A stretch of 51,785 nucleotides of DNA, from the NCBI GenBank assembly GCA_022843125.1, contig JALHOG010000034.1:1-51785 (forward strand). Reading direction: 5' to 3'. The translations under genes and the position numbers were made by a program. The notes under the pieces were generated by a model that made no database searches, was not told where the DNA came from, and was given only the letters and a program-made list of their open reading frames with translations. The DNA comes from Ilumatobacteraceae bacterium. GTDB lineage: Bacteria > Actinomycetota > Acidimicrobiia > Acidimicrobiales > Ilumatobacteraceae. Numbering within the stretch: the stretch's first letter is position 1; each line of letters begins with the position of its first letter. Shown one piece after another: positions 42,013 to 50,331 of the stretch.

Positions 42013-44784
42013 GTGAGTGTTCCCGGGGGCGGCGTCTGGCGACGCTGGATGGCGGTGCCCTGGCGGGAGTGGTCGCTGGCCGCAGCCGTGATCGCCGCCG
42101 CGGCAGCGCCCGTGATGCTGGTCGTCTCCGCCGACGTGTGGCGCGCGGCCAGCGAGGACGACCTCACCGAGCTGACACTGGCGCGTGCGTCGCGGGTCGA
42201 CAACGGTGCGATCGTCTCGATCGAGTCGACCTTCGATGCAGGGAACACCGAGCGAGCCGACGCCGCCCTGGTGGAGGCGCTGGACGCGGTCCCCGAGCTC
42301 GACGCTCCCACCCGTACCACGTACACGTTCGCCGGCGTGATCGCGATCGGTGAGGACCGGCGCGCGGTCGGCCCGCCTGGGCGCCTGCTCGCCCGTGCGG
42401 GAGCGCTCGACGCGATCACGGTCGTGGCCCGACTCGATGCCTTCGAGCGAACCAGCGAGCGAACCAGCGAGCGGGCCGATGTGCGAGCCGTCGACGTGTG
42501 GGTCACGACCTGGTTCGCTGCCCGGCACGACCTGGCGCTGGCCGACCGGTTCGCCTTCCAGGCCGCTGCCGCACCCGAGGACGCGGCGAGCGACACGGCG
42601 CCGGCCGGCGGCGCGATCGCCGAGCTGCGCGTCGTCGGGCTCTACGAACCGCTGTGGACCCCAGACGGACTCGAGGCTCCGGGCCGTGACGCGTACTGGG
42701 CCGATGTGCCGCCCGAGCTGGTACCGACGCACATCGCCGCCTTCGACGCCCCCAACTTCGAACTGCTGCTCACCGACGAACCGGCGCTGCTGACCAGCGG
42801 GTTGAACGGCGAGATCCGGTGGGATTCGTCGCTGCGCTCGCTGCCGACCACGTTCGACGGGATGCGCCGACTGCGCGACCGCGTGCGGGCGGTGGAGTCG
42901 GCGCTCGTCGGCACCGGTGAGCTCGGCGATGCGATGACGGCGATCTCGGTGGCCGGTGGGCGCGCGCCACGCCTCACGACCGATCTGTTCGGCACCGTCG
43001 CCTCGGTCGAGTCGGCGGCAGCTCGTCTCTCGGCGCCGCTCGCTTCGGCGCAGGCGGTCGGCGGGATCGTCGGGATGGTGGCGATGGTCGCGGTCGGCGT
43101 CTTCTTCGTCGAGCGCCGGCGCACCGAGTTCCGGCTCCTCGCCAGCGAGGGTGAACGCTCGCCGACGATGACCGCCCGCGTCGCGGCGCAGCTCGCGGCT
43201 CCGGTCGTCGTGGGCGCCGCCGCCGGCATCCTCGCGGCGCTCGTCGGGCCACGCTGGTTCGGCCCGGCCGACCGGATCGAGGTCGGCGAGCTCGTGTGGT
43301 GGAAGGTCGCCGCGACGGCGATCGTCGCGCTCGCCGTCGCGGCGGTGACGGCAGGTGTGCTCGGCAGCCGGACGCTGACGACGATCGACGAGCGCACGCG
43401 GCGGACGGTCATCGTGTCCCTGGCGATCGTGCTCGTGGTGGTGACAGCGGGTGCGTGGGTGCAGGTGGGGCGCACGGCGGCGATCGACAGCGAATCGCTC
43501 GACCTCGTCGTCGTCGTGCTGCCGGTGCTCGCCGTCAGCCTGGCCGTGACGGTGGTGCTCGCAGCGTCGGGCCGGGCGTGGCGCGCCGTCGGCCGTCGCG
43601 GCGAGCGGTTGCCGACGGAGGGCTTCCTCGCACTGCGCCGACTCGCCGGCGGATCGGTTGGGATCAGGGTCGTCGGCGGGGTGCTCGGACTCGGCGTCGG
43701 GCTGCTCGTCTTCGCGATCGCGCTCACGTCGACGGTCGATCGGACGGTCGACGCGAAGCTCGCAGCGGAGCTCGGGGGCGAGACGAGCGTGACGCTGATC
43801 GACGATCTGCCGCCCGACTTCGTCGCCCCCGCCGCCACCACGGTCATCCGTACGAGCGACACCCTGACCAGGCCCGGCACGGTGCGGACGCGAGTGGTCG
43901 CGATCGATCCCGACACGTTCGCCGACGCGGTGATCTGGCCGGCCGAGTTCGGCGCCGACGTCGAGGAGGTCGTCGCTGCGGTCTCGGCCGTTTCGGGTGG
44001 GTCGGTCCCCGCCGTGGCGATCGACGGTGAACCGGCGCCGTCCGACGGGGCGTTCGGCTTCGAGGTCACGTACCCGTACCGGGTGGTCGAACGCATCGAC
44101 GGCTTCACCGGTGCCGGCGGGATCGCCGCCAGCCTGCTCGTCAGCGCGGACGCGCTCGACGGGCTGGCGCTCGCTCAGCAGGGATACGGCAGCAGGGAGG
44201 AGGCCGCGGCCGACGACGTCAGGTTGCCGACCGATCGGTTCCGGCAGCGGTTGATCACCGCGGCCCGTGCCGACGAGATCGTTGCTGCGCTCGACGCCGC
44301 CGACGTGCGCTACCGCGATGTCGTGTCGCGGTCCGAGCGGCGCAGCGATCCGAGCATCGCCGCCACTCGCTCGGCGTTCGGCTACCTCGGGGTGATCGGG
44401 ATCGTCGCCGCCACCGCCGCCCTCGTCTCGCTCGTGCTGTACCTGTCCGCCCAGCGACGCGCCCGGGCGCTGACCGCGGTGATGACCCGCACGATGGGGC
44501 TGTCGCCGGCGCGTGCCGCGCTGGTGACCGTGATCGAGCTCGTCGCCGTGATGTCGGTCGCCGTCGTCGCGGGGTTCGCAGCGGCGCCGCCGCTGGTGCG
44601 CCGGCTGTCGGTGCGGTTCGATCCGGCGCCCGACCGTCCCCCCGTGGTCGCGCCGATCGTGGCCTGGGCGCCGCTGCTCGCCGCCTCGGCGGGTGCGGTG
44701 CTCCTGATCGCGATCGCCGTGTGGATCATCGAGCGGCGAGCAGGTCGTCGCCCCGCCGGGGAGGTGCTGCGCGATGCCGGCTGA
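42013..44784 (+). CDS. FtsX-type ABC permease (large)
   Basis: This 923-aa membrane protein has one N-terminal helix (EWSLAAAVIAAAAAPVMLVVSA), a large extracytoplasmic domain (about 40-340), a three-helix FtsX core (about 350-460), further helices, a second soluble domain (about 555-770), and a second FtsX core (about 795-920, SAFGYLGVIGIVAATAALVSLVLYL). This is the LolE/MacB-like doubled layout. It probably couples ATP use in the cytoplasm to work on envelope substrates. A 12-bp unit coding for ERTS is repeated near 42445. GTG 42013 is chosen from the -10 position. It overlaps the next gene by 11 nt. Confidence 0.85.
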   Translation: MSVPGGGVWRRWMAVPWREWSLAAAVIAAAAAPVMLVVSADVWRAASEDDLTELTLARASRVDNGAIVSIESTFDAGNTERADAALVEALDAVPELDAPTRTTYTFAGVIAIGEDRRAVGPPGRLLARAGALDAITVVARLDAFERTSERTSERADVRAVDVWVTTWFAARHDLALADRFAFQAAAAPEDAASDTAPAGGAIAELRVVGLYEPLWTPDGLEAPGRDAYWADVPPELVPTHIAAFDAPNFELLLTDEPALLTSGLNGEIRWDSSLRSLPTTFDGMRRLRDRVRAVESALVGTGELGDAMTAISVAGGRAPRLTTDLFGTVASVESAAARLSAPLASAQAVGGIVGMVAMVAVGVFFVERRRTEFRLLASEGERSPTMTARVAAQLAAPVVVGAAAGILAALVGPRWFGPADRIEVGELVWWKVAATAIVALAVAAVTAGVLGSRTLTTIDERTRRTVIVSLAIVLVVVTAGAWVQVGRTAAIDSESLDLVVVVLPVLAVSLAVTVVLAASGRAWRAVGRRGERLPTEGFLALRRLAGGSVGIRVVGGVLGLGVGLLVFAIALTSTVDRTVDAKLAAELGGETSVTLIDDLPPDFVAPAATTVIRTSDTLTRPGTVRTRVVAIDPDTFADAVIWPAEFGADVEEVVAAVSAVSGGSVPAVAIDGEPAPSDGAFGFEVTYPYRVVERIDGFTGAGGIAASLLVSADALDGLALAQQGYGSREEAAADDVRLPTDRFRQRLITAARADEIVAALDAADVRYRDVVSRSERRSDPSIAATRSAFGYLGVIGIVAATAALVSLVLYLSAQRRARALTAVMTRTMGLSPARAALVTVIELVAVMSVAVVAGFAAAPPLVRRLSVRFDPAPDRPPVVAPIVAWAPLLAASAGAVLLIAIAVWIIERRAGRRPAGEVLRDAG

Positions 44785-45589
44785 CACGATCCTGCGCTGC
44801 GATCACCTCGTGAAGTTCTACGACACCGCATCCGGGCGGGTGCAGGCGGTGCGCGGGGTCGACATCGAGCTCGAGGTGGGTGTCACGGCGGCCGTGGTCG
44901 GCCCCTCCGGGTCCGGGAAGTCGTCGCTGCTGCGGATGCTCGCCGGGCTCGACCGGCCGACCGCGGGCGTGGTCCTGCTCGACGGCGAGGACCTCTGGCA
45001 GATGAGCGAGCGCGCCCGAGCCCGCCGGCGCGCTCGCCTGCTCACGCACGTGTACCAGCGCCCGAGCGACAACCTGTTCTCCCACCTGACGGCCGAGATG
45101 CAGCTGCAGCGGGTGGCGCCACGCGGTCCGAGCGCCGGCGCGACGATCGACGAGTGGCTCGACGCGCTCGGCCTGTCGCACCGCCGCCACCATCGACCCG
45201 ACACGCTCTCCGGCGGTGAACGCCAGCGGCTCGCGTTCGCCCGCGCCGCGGTGGCGGGGCACCGGCTCGTGATCGCCGACGAGCCGACCTCGCAGCTCGA
45301 CACGGCGAGCGCGCGTGCGGTGTTGGACGCGGTGGCGCTCCTCGCCGGACGCGGGGTGACCGTGGTCCTCGCCACCCACGATCGGCGGGTGCTCGACCGC
45401 GTCGACCAGGTGATCGCGCTGCGCGACGGCGCCGTCGCCACCGTGTCGTCGAGGGGGTCGCAGCTCGCCGTCGTCGACCGCTCGGGACGGCTGCAGCTCC
45501 CGCCCGAGCTGCAGCAGCGCTTCCCGGACCGTCGCGTGCGCCTCGTGTGGGAAGACGGCACCGACGACGTCAGGTTGGAGCGCCCGTGA
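44774..45589 (+). CDS. ABC ATPase 1 of the FtsX-type system
   Basis: This 271-aa ATPase has Walker A GPSGSGKS, a Q-loop region (LTHVYQRPSDNLFSHLTAEM), signature LSGGERQRLAFARA, Walker B LVIADEPTSQLD and H-loop LATHDRR. It is of the LolD/MacB type. A C-terminal extension of about 40 residues (RSGRLQLPPELQQRFPDRRVRLVWEDG) may contact the partner. ATG 44774 overlaps the permease gene; its own stop overlaps the next gene (GTGA). Confidence 0.9.
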   Translation: MPADTILRCDHLVKFYDTASGRVQAVRGVDIELEVGVTAAVVGPSGSGKSSLLRMLAGLDRPTAGVVLLDGEDLWQMSERARARRRARLLTHVYQRPSDNLFSHLTAEMQLQRVAPRGPSAGATIDEWLDALGLSHRRHHRPDTLSGGERQRLAFARAAVAGHRLVIADEPTSQLDTASARAVLDAVALLAGRGVTVVLATHDRRVLDRVDQVIALRDGAVATVSSRGSQLAVVDRSGRLQLPPELQQRFPDRRVRLVWEDGTDDVRLERP

Positions 45590-46308
45590 GCGGAGCACCC
45601 GCCGAGTCGGGCCGCGTGGAGTCGGGCCGTGTGGAGTCGGGGCACGTGTCGGCGCGTCCGGTGCTCCGGCTGCGCTCGGTGACGAAGCGGTACGAGTCGG
45701 CCGCCGAGACGCTCGTCGCCGTCGCCGATGCGACGCTCGCGGTGCACGCGGGTGAGGTCGTCGGGCTGGCGGGCCCGTCCGGGTCGGGCAAGACCACGCT
45801 GCTCAACCTCGTGATCGGTTGGGACGACCCGGACGAGGGCCTCGTCGAGCGGCGTGACGACGTCACCGTCGGCTGGTCGGGGCTCGCCGTCGTCCCGCAG
45901 GAGCTCGGCCTCCTCCCGGAACTGACGGTCCGCCAGAACGTCGAGCTCGCGCGCCGTCTCGGGGGCGACCGGCAGGGGCGCGCACTCGACGCGGTGGACG
46001 ACTCGGTGGACGACCTCCTCGCCGAGCTGGGGTTGACGGAGCTGAGCAACCGGCTGCCGGGCGAGCTCTCCCTCGGGGAGCAGCAGCGCACCGCCGTAGC
46101 CCGCGCCGTCGCCTGCTCGCCTACGTTGCTCGTCGCCGACGAGCCGACCGCTCATCAGGACGAGCTGCGGTCCGACATGGTGATCGGCGCGCTGGCACGC
46201 TCCGCCGCACGTGGTGGTGCAGTGCTGATCGCCACGCACGACGACCGTGTCCTCGCCGACGTCACGCGGGTCGTCCGCATCCTCGACGGCCACGTGACCG
46301 ACGGCTGA
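45586..46308 (+). CDS. ABC ATPase 2 of the FtsX-type system
   Basis: This 240-aa ATPase has Walker A GPSGSGKT, Q-loop VVPQELGLLPELTV, a variant signature LSLGEQQRTAVARA (LSLGE in place of LSGGE), Walker B LLVADEPTAHQD and H-loop IATHDDR. The key residues are present, so it should be active. Its N-terminus carries a repeat (GRVESGRVESGHV) from a 15-bp tandem DNA repeat. With ATPase 1 it could form a heterodimer under the single permease. GTG 45586 overlaps the previous stop; the gene converges with the next one. Confidence 0.88.
   Translation: MSGAPAESGRVESGRVESGHVSARPVLRLRSVTKRYESAAETLVAVADATLAVHAGEVVGLAGPSGSGKTTLLNLVIGWDDPDEGLVERRDDVTVGWSGLAVVPQELGLLPELTVRQNVELARRLGGDRQGRALDAVDDSVDDLLAELGLTELSNRLPGELSLGEQQRTAVARAVACSPTLLVADEPTAHQDELRSDMVIGALARSAARGGAVLIATHDDRVLADVTRVVRILDGHVTDG
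45604..45648 (+). repeat. 15-bp tandem repeat, three copies, in ATPase 2
   Basis: The unit GAGTCGGGCCGCGTG occurs three times in frame with small changes and encodes E-S-G-R/H-V repeats at the very N-terminus. Confidence 0.7.
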
Positions 46309-46322
46309 TCGCGATCGAGGGC

Positions 46323-47042
46323 TCAGCCCGAGAAGGTCTCGGTGAAGGCACGGAGGAGGGCGACCTTGCGGTCGCGTTCGGCGTGGACGGTGCGCAGGTT
46401 GTGGGCGATCTCGAACTGGAGCGCATCGGCGCCGCGTCCGAGGGCCCACATCGTCATCGTCGTCGGGCCGTTGGCGTTGAAGCCGGTTCCCTCGTCGGCG
46501 ACCGTGGCGTCGATGCCGTGACGCACGGCGGCGTTGACGAACAGCTCCGCCAGCCGGAACGACCGCCTCGTCGGCGTGGCGCCGATCCCGACGATCACGT
46601 CGTGGTCGCGGTCGGCCATCCCGTGCAGATCGAGGAAGGCCACGCCCGGTCCGACGAGCGGTGCCGCGGCCTCCTTCAGTGGGTGCTCGGCATCGTGGTT
46701 GGGATCGCCGAACTCGAGCCCGCCGCGTCGCAGGGCGACGGCCGAACCACCGAGGTGAGTGGCCAGGGCGAGCGCGAGGCCGCCGGTGTGGGCGTCGTTG
46801 AGCTTGACGGCTCCGTGCCGTGCGTGGTGCACCGCATGCGGCGCCGAGCACACGATCGGCCGCGACCCTCGGACCACCATCCAGCACGGGCCGTCGCTCG
46901 CTCCCACGAAGTCGTTGTGGGTGAACGGCTCGTTGAGCCGGTGCCAGTCGGTGGTCAGGCGTGCGAGTGCTCGCTCGCTCAGGGGGTTCGCTCGCCGGCG
47001 GGACAACACGATCCGTGAGTCTCGCACCGGTGGGGCTGGCAC
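46323..47042 (-). CDS. N-formylglutamate amidohydrolase-like protein
   Basis: This 239-aa protein has the metal-site pattern of that superfamily: SAPHAVHHARHGAVKLND, GLEFGDPNHDAEHP, and FLDLHGMADRDHDVIVG, with likely zinc ligands in APH, the Asp/Glu between, and DLHG. The end (TTMTMWALGRGADALQFEIAHNLR) is also family-like. True HutG2 enzymes cleave N-formylglutamate at the end of histidine breakdown, and hutH-hutU lie 1.7 kb away, but the ADH and regulator lie between, so the link is only suggestive. GTG 47042 is only 11 nt from the divergent ADH start; GTG 47027 is a possible shorter start. Confidence 0.65.
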   Translation of the reverse strand: MPAPPVRDSRIVLSRRRANPLSERALARLTTDWHRLNEPFTHNDFVGASDGPCWMVVRGSRPIVCSAPHAVHHARHGAVKLNDAHTGGLALALATHLGGSAVALRRGGLEFGDPNHDAEHPLKEAAAPLVGPGVAFLDLHGMADRDHDVIVGIGATPTRRSFRLAELFVNAAVRHGIDATVADEGTGFNANGPTTMTMWALGRGADALQFEIAHNLRTVHAERDRKVALLRAFTETFSG

Positions 47043-47053
47043 ACTCGACGCTC

Positions 47054-48082
47054 GTGCGTGCCGCCGTCTACGACTCCTTCAACGGGCCGATCTCGATCGT
47101 CGACGTCGACGACCCGGTCCCCGGTCCCGGTGACGTGGTGGTCGAGGTGCTCGCCGCCGGCCTGTGCCGCAGCGATCTGCACGGGTGGCGTGGCACCGAC
47201 CCCGACATCGTGTGCCCGCATGTGGGTGGGCACGAGTTCGTCGGTCGTGTGGTCGCGCTCGGCGCCGGCGTCGACCACGTGTCTGTGGGCGACCGCGTGG
47301 TCGCCCCGTTCGTGTGTGGGTGTGGTGAGTGCGAGCCGTGCCGGGCGGGTGATCGGCAGGTGTGCCGCCGGCAGCAGCAGCCGGGCTTCACGATGTGGGG
47401 GGCGTTCGCCCAGTACTGCCGGATCCCGTACGCCGTGCACAACGCGGTGCGCGTGCCCGAGGCGCTCGACGACGTGACCGCCGCGCTCGTCGGATGCCGT
47501 GTGTCGACCGCGTACCGGGGCGTGCTCGAGCGGGGTCGGATCACCGCCGGCGAGACCTTGTGTGTGCACGGGTGTGGCGGCGTCGGGCTCGCCGCGGTGG
47601 CGATCGGCGCTGCGCTCGGCGCCCGGGTGATCGCCGTCGACATCGATCCGGGAGCGCTGGCGCTGGCGGAGCGGCTCGGCGCCGAGCACGCGGTCGACGC
47701 GTCGGCGGTCGACGTGCCGGCGACGGTGCATCAGCTCGGTGGAGCGCACGTGTCGGTCGACTGTCTCGGCGGGGCAGCGGTGGCGTCGGCGTCGATCCGG
47801 TCGCTCCGCCCGCTCGGACGTCACGTCCAGATCGGGCTCTTCCCGGCTGCCGATGCGGAGCTCCCGATCTCGCTGGTGGTCCGTGACGAGCTCGAGTTGC
47901 TCGGCGTGCACGGGCAGGCGGCGTCGCGGTTCGGGCCGATCTTCGACCTGATCGGGAGCGGCCGGCTCGACCTGTCGCCGCTCGTGACGGCGCGCCTGGC
48001 ACTCGACGACGTCCCCGACGCGCTGCCGGCGATGGGCCGCTTCGCCCGGCCCGGCGTGGCCGTGGTCGACCGGCTCAGCTGA
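47054..48082 (+). CDS. Zinc-dependent alcohol dehydrogenase (MDR family)
   Basis: This 342-aa medium-chain dehydrogenase has the catalytic-zinc Cys near LCRSDLHGW, GHEFVGRVVALGAGVDHVSVGDRV, and the structural-zinc loop CGECEPCRAGDRQVC with x2-x2-x7 spacing. The Rossmann motif is CGGVGLAAVAIGAALGARVIAVDID, where the Asp suggests NAD preference. It oxidises an alcohol; the substrate is unknown. GTG 47054 is the start. A CACACT hexamer 8 nt before it is the only promoter-like element. It overlaps the IclR gene end by 8 nt. Confidence 0.88.
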   Translation: MRAAVYDSFNGPISIVDVDDPVPGPGDVVVEVLAAGLCRSDLHGWRGTDPDIVCPHVGGHEFVGRVVALGAGVDHVSVGDRVVAPFVCGCGECEPCRAGDRQVCRRQQQPGFTMWGAFAQYCRIPYAVHNAVRVPEALDDVTAALVGCRVSTAYRGVLERGRITAGETLCVHGCGGVGLAAVAIGAALGARVIAVDIDPGALALAERLGAEHAVDASAVDVPATVHQLGGAHVSVDCLGGAAVASASIRSLRPLGRHVQIGLFPAADAELPISLVVRDELELLGVHGQAASRFGPIFDLIGSGRLDLSPLVTARLALDDVPDALPAMGRFARPGVAVVDRLS

Positions 48083-48755
48083 TCGCCGCGCCGGCAAGGT
48101 GGCTGAGCCGGGTCGCGTGTGTCGCGACCAGGGTGCGGGTGGTCGCCAGCGCCTCGCCGTGGAGTCGGAACGACGGGCCGACCACGCTGATCGCGGCCAT
48201 CACCGTGCCGTTCGTGTCGCGGATCGGGGCTGACACGGCCGTGATGCCGTTCTCCACGGCGTCCTCGCGCATCGCGACCCCGTCGGCATCGACGTCGCCC
48301 CGGAGCGCCCGCCCGACGGCGGTCCCGCGTCGCGGGACACGGTGGCCGAGCCAGCTCACGTGGCGCAGCGCGTGCGACCCCGACTCCATCGCGACGTAGA
48401 CGGCGTGCTGGCCGTCGGCCTCGGCCAGGTACGCCGACTCGCCGACCGCGTCGGCCAGCGAGGCGAGCACCGGTGCCGCGAGCCGGGGGAGGGTGGCCGT
48501 GGCGGCGAGGTTGCGGGCGATGCGGAGCAGCTCGGCACCCGGCCCCCAGGTGCCGTCAGCGAGGCGTCGCGCGAAGCCCGCGGCCTCGAGCGAACGGAGC
48601 TGACGGAGGGCGGTGCTGGCGTTGAGCTCGACGTCACGGGCGAGATCGGCCAGCGCACGGCCGTCGGGGCGGTCGGCGATCGCGCGGAGCAGGCTGAGCC
48701 CACGATCGGTCGCCCGCGGTGTCGCTGGCGGGGCGGTCGTCACCGGTTGCGGCAT
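48075..48755 (-). CDS. IclR-family regulator
   Basis: This 226-aa protein has the IclR pattern: an N-terminal winged helix (GLSLLRAIADRPDGRALADLARDVELNASTALRQLRSLEAAGFARR) and an effector domain with VGESAYLAEADGQHAVYVAMESG, GTAVGRALRGD and AVSAPIRDTNGTVMAAISVVGPSFRL. ATG 48755 is chosen. It faces hutH with 30 bp between starts and an 8-5-8 palindrome. It probably controls hut genes in response to a pathway intermediate such as urocanate, but that is inference. Confidence 0.88.
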   Translation of the reverse strand: MPQPVTTAPPATPRATDRGLSLLRAIADRPDGRALADLARDVELNASTALRQLRSLEAAGFARRLADGTWGPGAELLRIARNLAATATLPRLAAPVLASLADAVGESAYLAEADGQHAVYVAMESGSHALRHVSWLGHRVPRRGTAVGRALRGDVDADGVAMREDAVENGITAVSAPIRDTNGTVMAAISVVGPSFRLHGEALATTRTLVATHATRLSHLAGAAIS

Positions 48756-48761
48756 GTTGCG

Positions 48762-48767
48762 TAGTGT
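48762..48767 (+). promoter_or_regulatory. Putative -10 element of hutH
   Basis: TAGTGT, giving a start near 48774 and a leader of about 12 nt. It is followed at once by the palindrome. Confidence 0.35.
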
Positions 48768-48773
48768 GACACG

Positions 48774-48794
48774 ATCTTTCACTGCATGAAAGAT
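48774..48794. promoter_or_regulatory. Probable IclR operator over the hutH start codon
   Basis: ATCTTTCA and TGAAAGAT form a perfect 8-5-8 inverted repeat that covers the expected transcription start and the ATG at 48786. Its AT-rich arms stand out in this sequence. Confidence 0.6.
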
Positions 48795-50330
48795 GTGATC
48801 GAGCTCGCCGGGCGTGGTCTCGGGATCGCCGATGTCGTGTCCGTCGCACGCGGGCACGTTCCCGCCCGCCTCGGTGACGCGGCGCGATCGGTGATGGAGC
48901 GTTCGGCCGCGCTGATCGACGAGTTCGTCCGCAGCGACGCGCCGGTGTACGGCGTCACCACGGGGTTCGGATCGCTCGCCGACACCGTCATCGCGCCCGA
49001 GCGCACCGCCGAGCTGCAGCTCGCGTTGGTGCGCTCGCACGCCACCGGGATGGGGGACACCGTCGAACCCGAGGTGGTTCGGGCGATGTTGCTGCTGCGG
49101 GCGCGCAGCCTCGCGATGGGGTACTCGGGCGCCCGCCCGGAGATCGTCGACCTGCAGCTTGCACTCCTTCGCCACGACATCACGCCCGTGGTGCGCGAGC
49201 ACGGCTCGCTCGGCGCCAGCGGAGATCTCGCTCCGCTCAGCCACCTCGCGCTCACCTTGATCGGCGAGGGTGAGGTCCTGACGGCCGACGGCGCGCTCGC
49301 CTCCAGCGCTGACGCTCTCGCAGCGGCCGGGCTCGCGCCCGTGACCCTGCGGGCGAAGGAGGGCCTCGCCCTCATCAACGGCACCGACGGCATCCTCGGG
49401 ACGCTGTGCCTCGCGCTGCACGACCTCGCCGTGCTCGTCGGCCTCGCCGACGTGGCTGCGGCGATGACCGTCGAGGGTCTGCTCGGCACCGACCGGGCGT
49501 TCGCCGCCGACCTCCAGGCGTTGCGTCCTCAGGTGGGCCAGGCCGCCAGCGCCCGCAACCTCACCCGCGTCCTGGCCGGTAGTGCGATCGTCGCCAGCCA
49601 TCGTGAGGGCGACGGCCGGGTGCAGGACGCGTACTCGCTGCGATGCACCCCCCAGGTGCACGGCGCGGCCCGTGACGCGATCGAGTTCGCCCGCACCCTC
49701 GCAGAGCGCGAGCTCGACGCTGCGATCGACAACCCGATGATCCTGCCCGACGGTCGGGTGGAGAGCTGCGGCAACTTCCACGGTGCGCCGGTGGCGCTGG
49801 CGTGCGACGTGCTCGCACTGGTCGTCGCCGAGCTGTCGGCGATCGCCGAGCGGCGCACCGACCGCATGCTCGACGTCACCCGCTCGCACGGCCTGCCGCC
49901 GTTCCTGTCGACCGACGCGGGGGTCAACAGCGGGCTGATGATCGCCCACTACACCCAGGCCGCGATGGCGATGGAGAACCAGCGCCTCGCCGTGCCGGCC
50001 AGCACCCAGTCGCTGCCCACGAGCGCGATGCAGGAGGACCACGTGTCCAACGGGTGGGCCGCCGCTCGCAAGCTGCGGCGGTCGGTCGACAACCTGCGCC
50101 GCATCCTCGCCGTCGAGTTCGTGTGCGGGGCTGCCGCGATCGATCTGCGATCCCCGCTCACGCCCGCGGCAGCCACCGGCGCCGCGTTGGGCGTGGTCCG
50201 ATCGGCGGTGGCGGGCCCCGGCCCCGACCGCTGGCTCTCACCCGAGCTGCGTGCCGTCGAGCAACTCCTGTTCGACGGCTCCGTGCTCGCTGCCGTCGAA
50301 TCCACCATCGGCCCTCTGGAGGAGATCTGA
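48786..50330 (+). CDS. hutH: Histidine ammonia-lyase
   Basis: This 514-aa lyase has the A144-S145-G146 triad in [11 protein letters not shown], which cyclises into the MIO prosthetic group. Other family features are [13 protein letters not shown] with the catalytic Tyr, [28 protein letters not shown], and [10 protein letters not shown] with [14 protein letters not shown] sequence. It converts histidine to urocanate and ammonia. The match to HAL, not PAL/TAL, rests on HutU following it. ATG 48786 is the start; there is no Shine-Dalgarno. hutU begins 1 nt after its stop. Confidence 0.93.
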   Translation: MKDVIELAGRGLGIADVVSVARGHVPARLGDAARSVMERSAALIDEFVRSDAPVYGVTTGFGSLADTVIAPERTAELQLALVRSHATGMGDTVEPEVVRAMLLLRARSLAMGYSGARPEIVDLQLALLRHDITPVVREHGSLGASGDLAPLSHLALTLIGEGEVLTADGALASSADALAAAGLAPVTLRAKEGLALINGTDGILGTLCLALHDLAVLVGLADVAAAMTVEGLLGTDRAFAADLQALRPQVGQAASARNLTRVLAGSAIVASHREGDGRVQDAYSLRCTPQVHGAARDAIEFARTLAERELDAAIDNPMILPDGRVESCGNFHGAPVALACDVLALVVAELSAIAERRTDRMLDVTRSHGLPPFLSTDAGVNSGLMIAHYTQAAMAMENQRLAVPASTQSLPTSAMQEDHVSNGWAAARKLRRSVDNLRRILAVEFVCGAAAIDLRSPLTPAAATGAALGVVRSAVAGPGPDRWLSPELRAVEQLLFDGSVLAAVESTIGPLEEI

Positions 50331-50331
50331 C

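Noticed and set aside
42445..42474. 12-bp repeat (GAGCGAACCAGC, about 2.5 copies) in the FtsX permease gene
   Set aside because: Short and in frame in an exposed loop. It is noted in the gene entry but has no sign of function.
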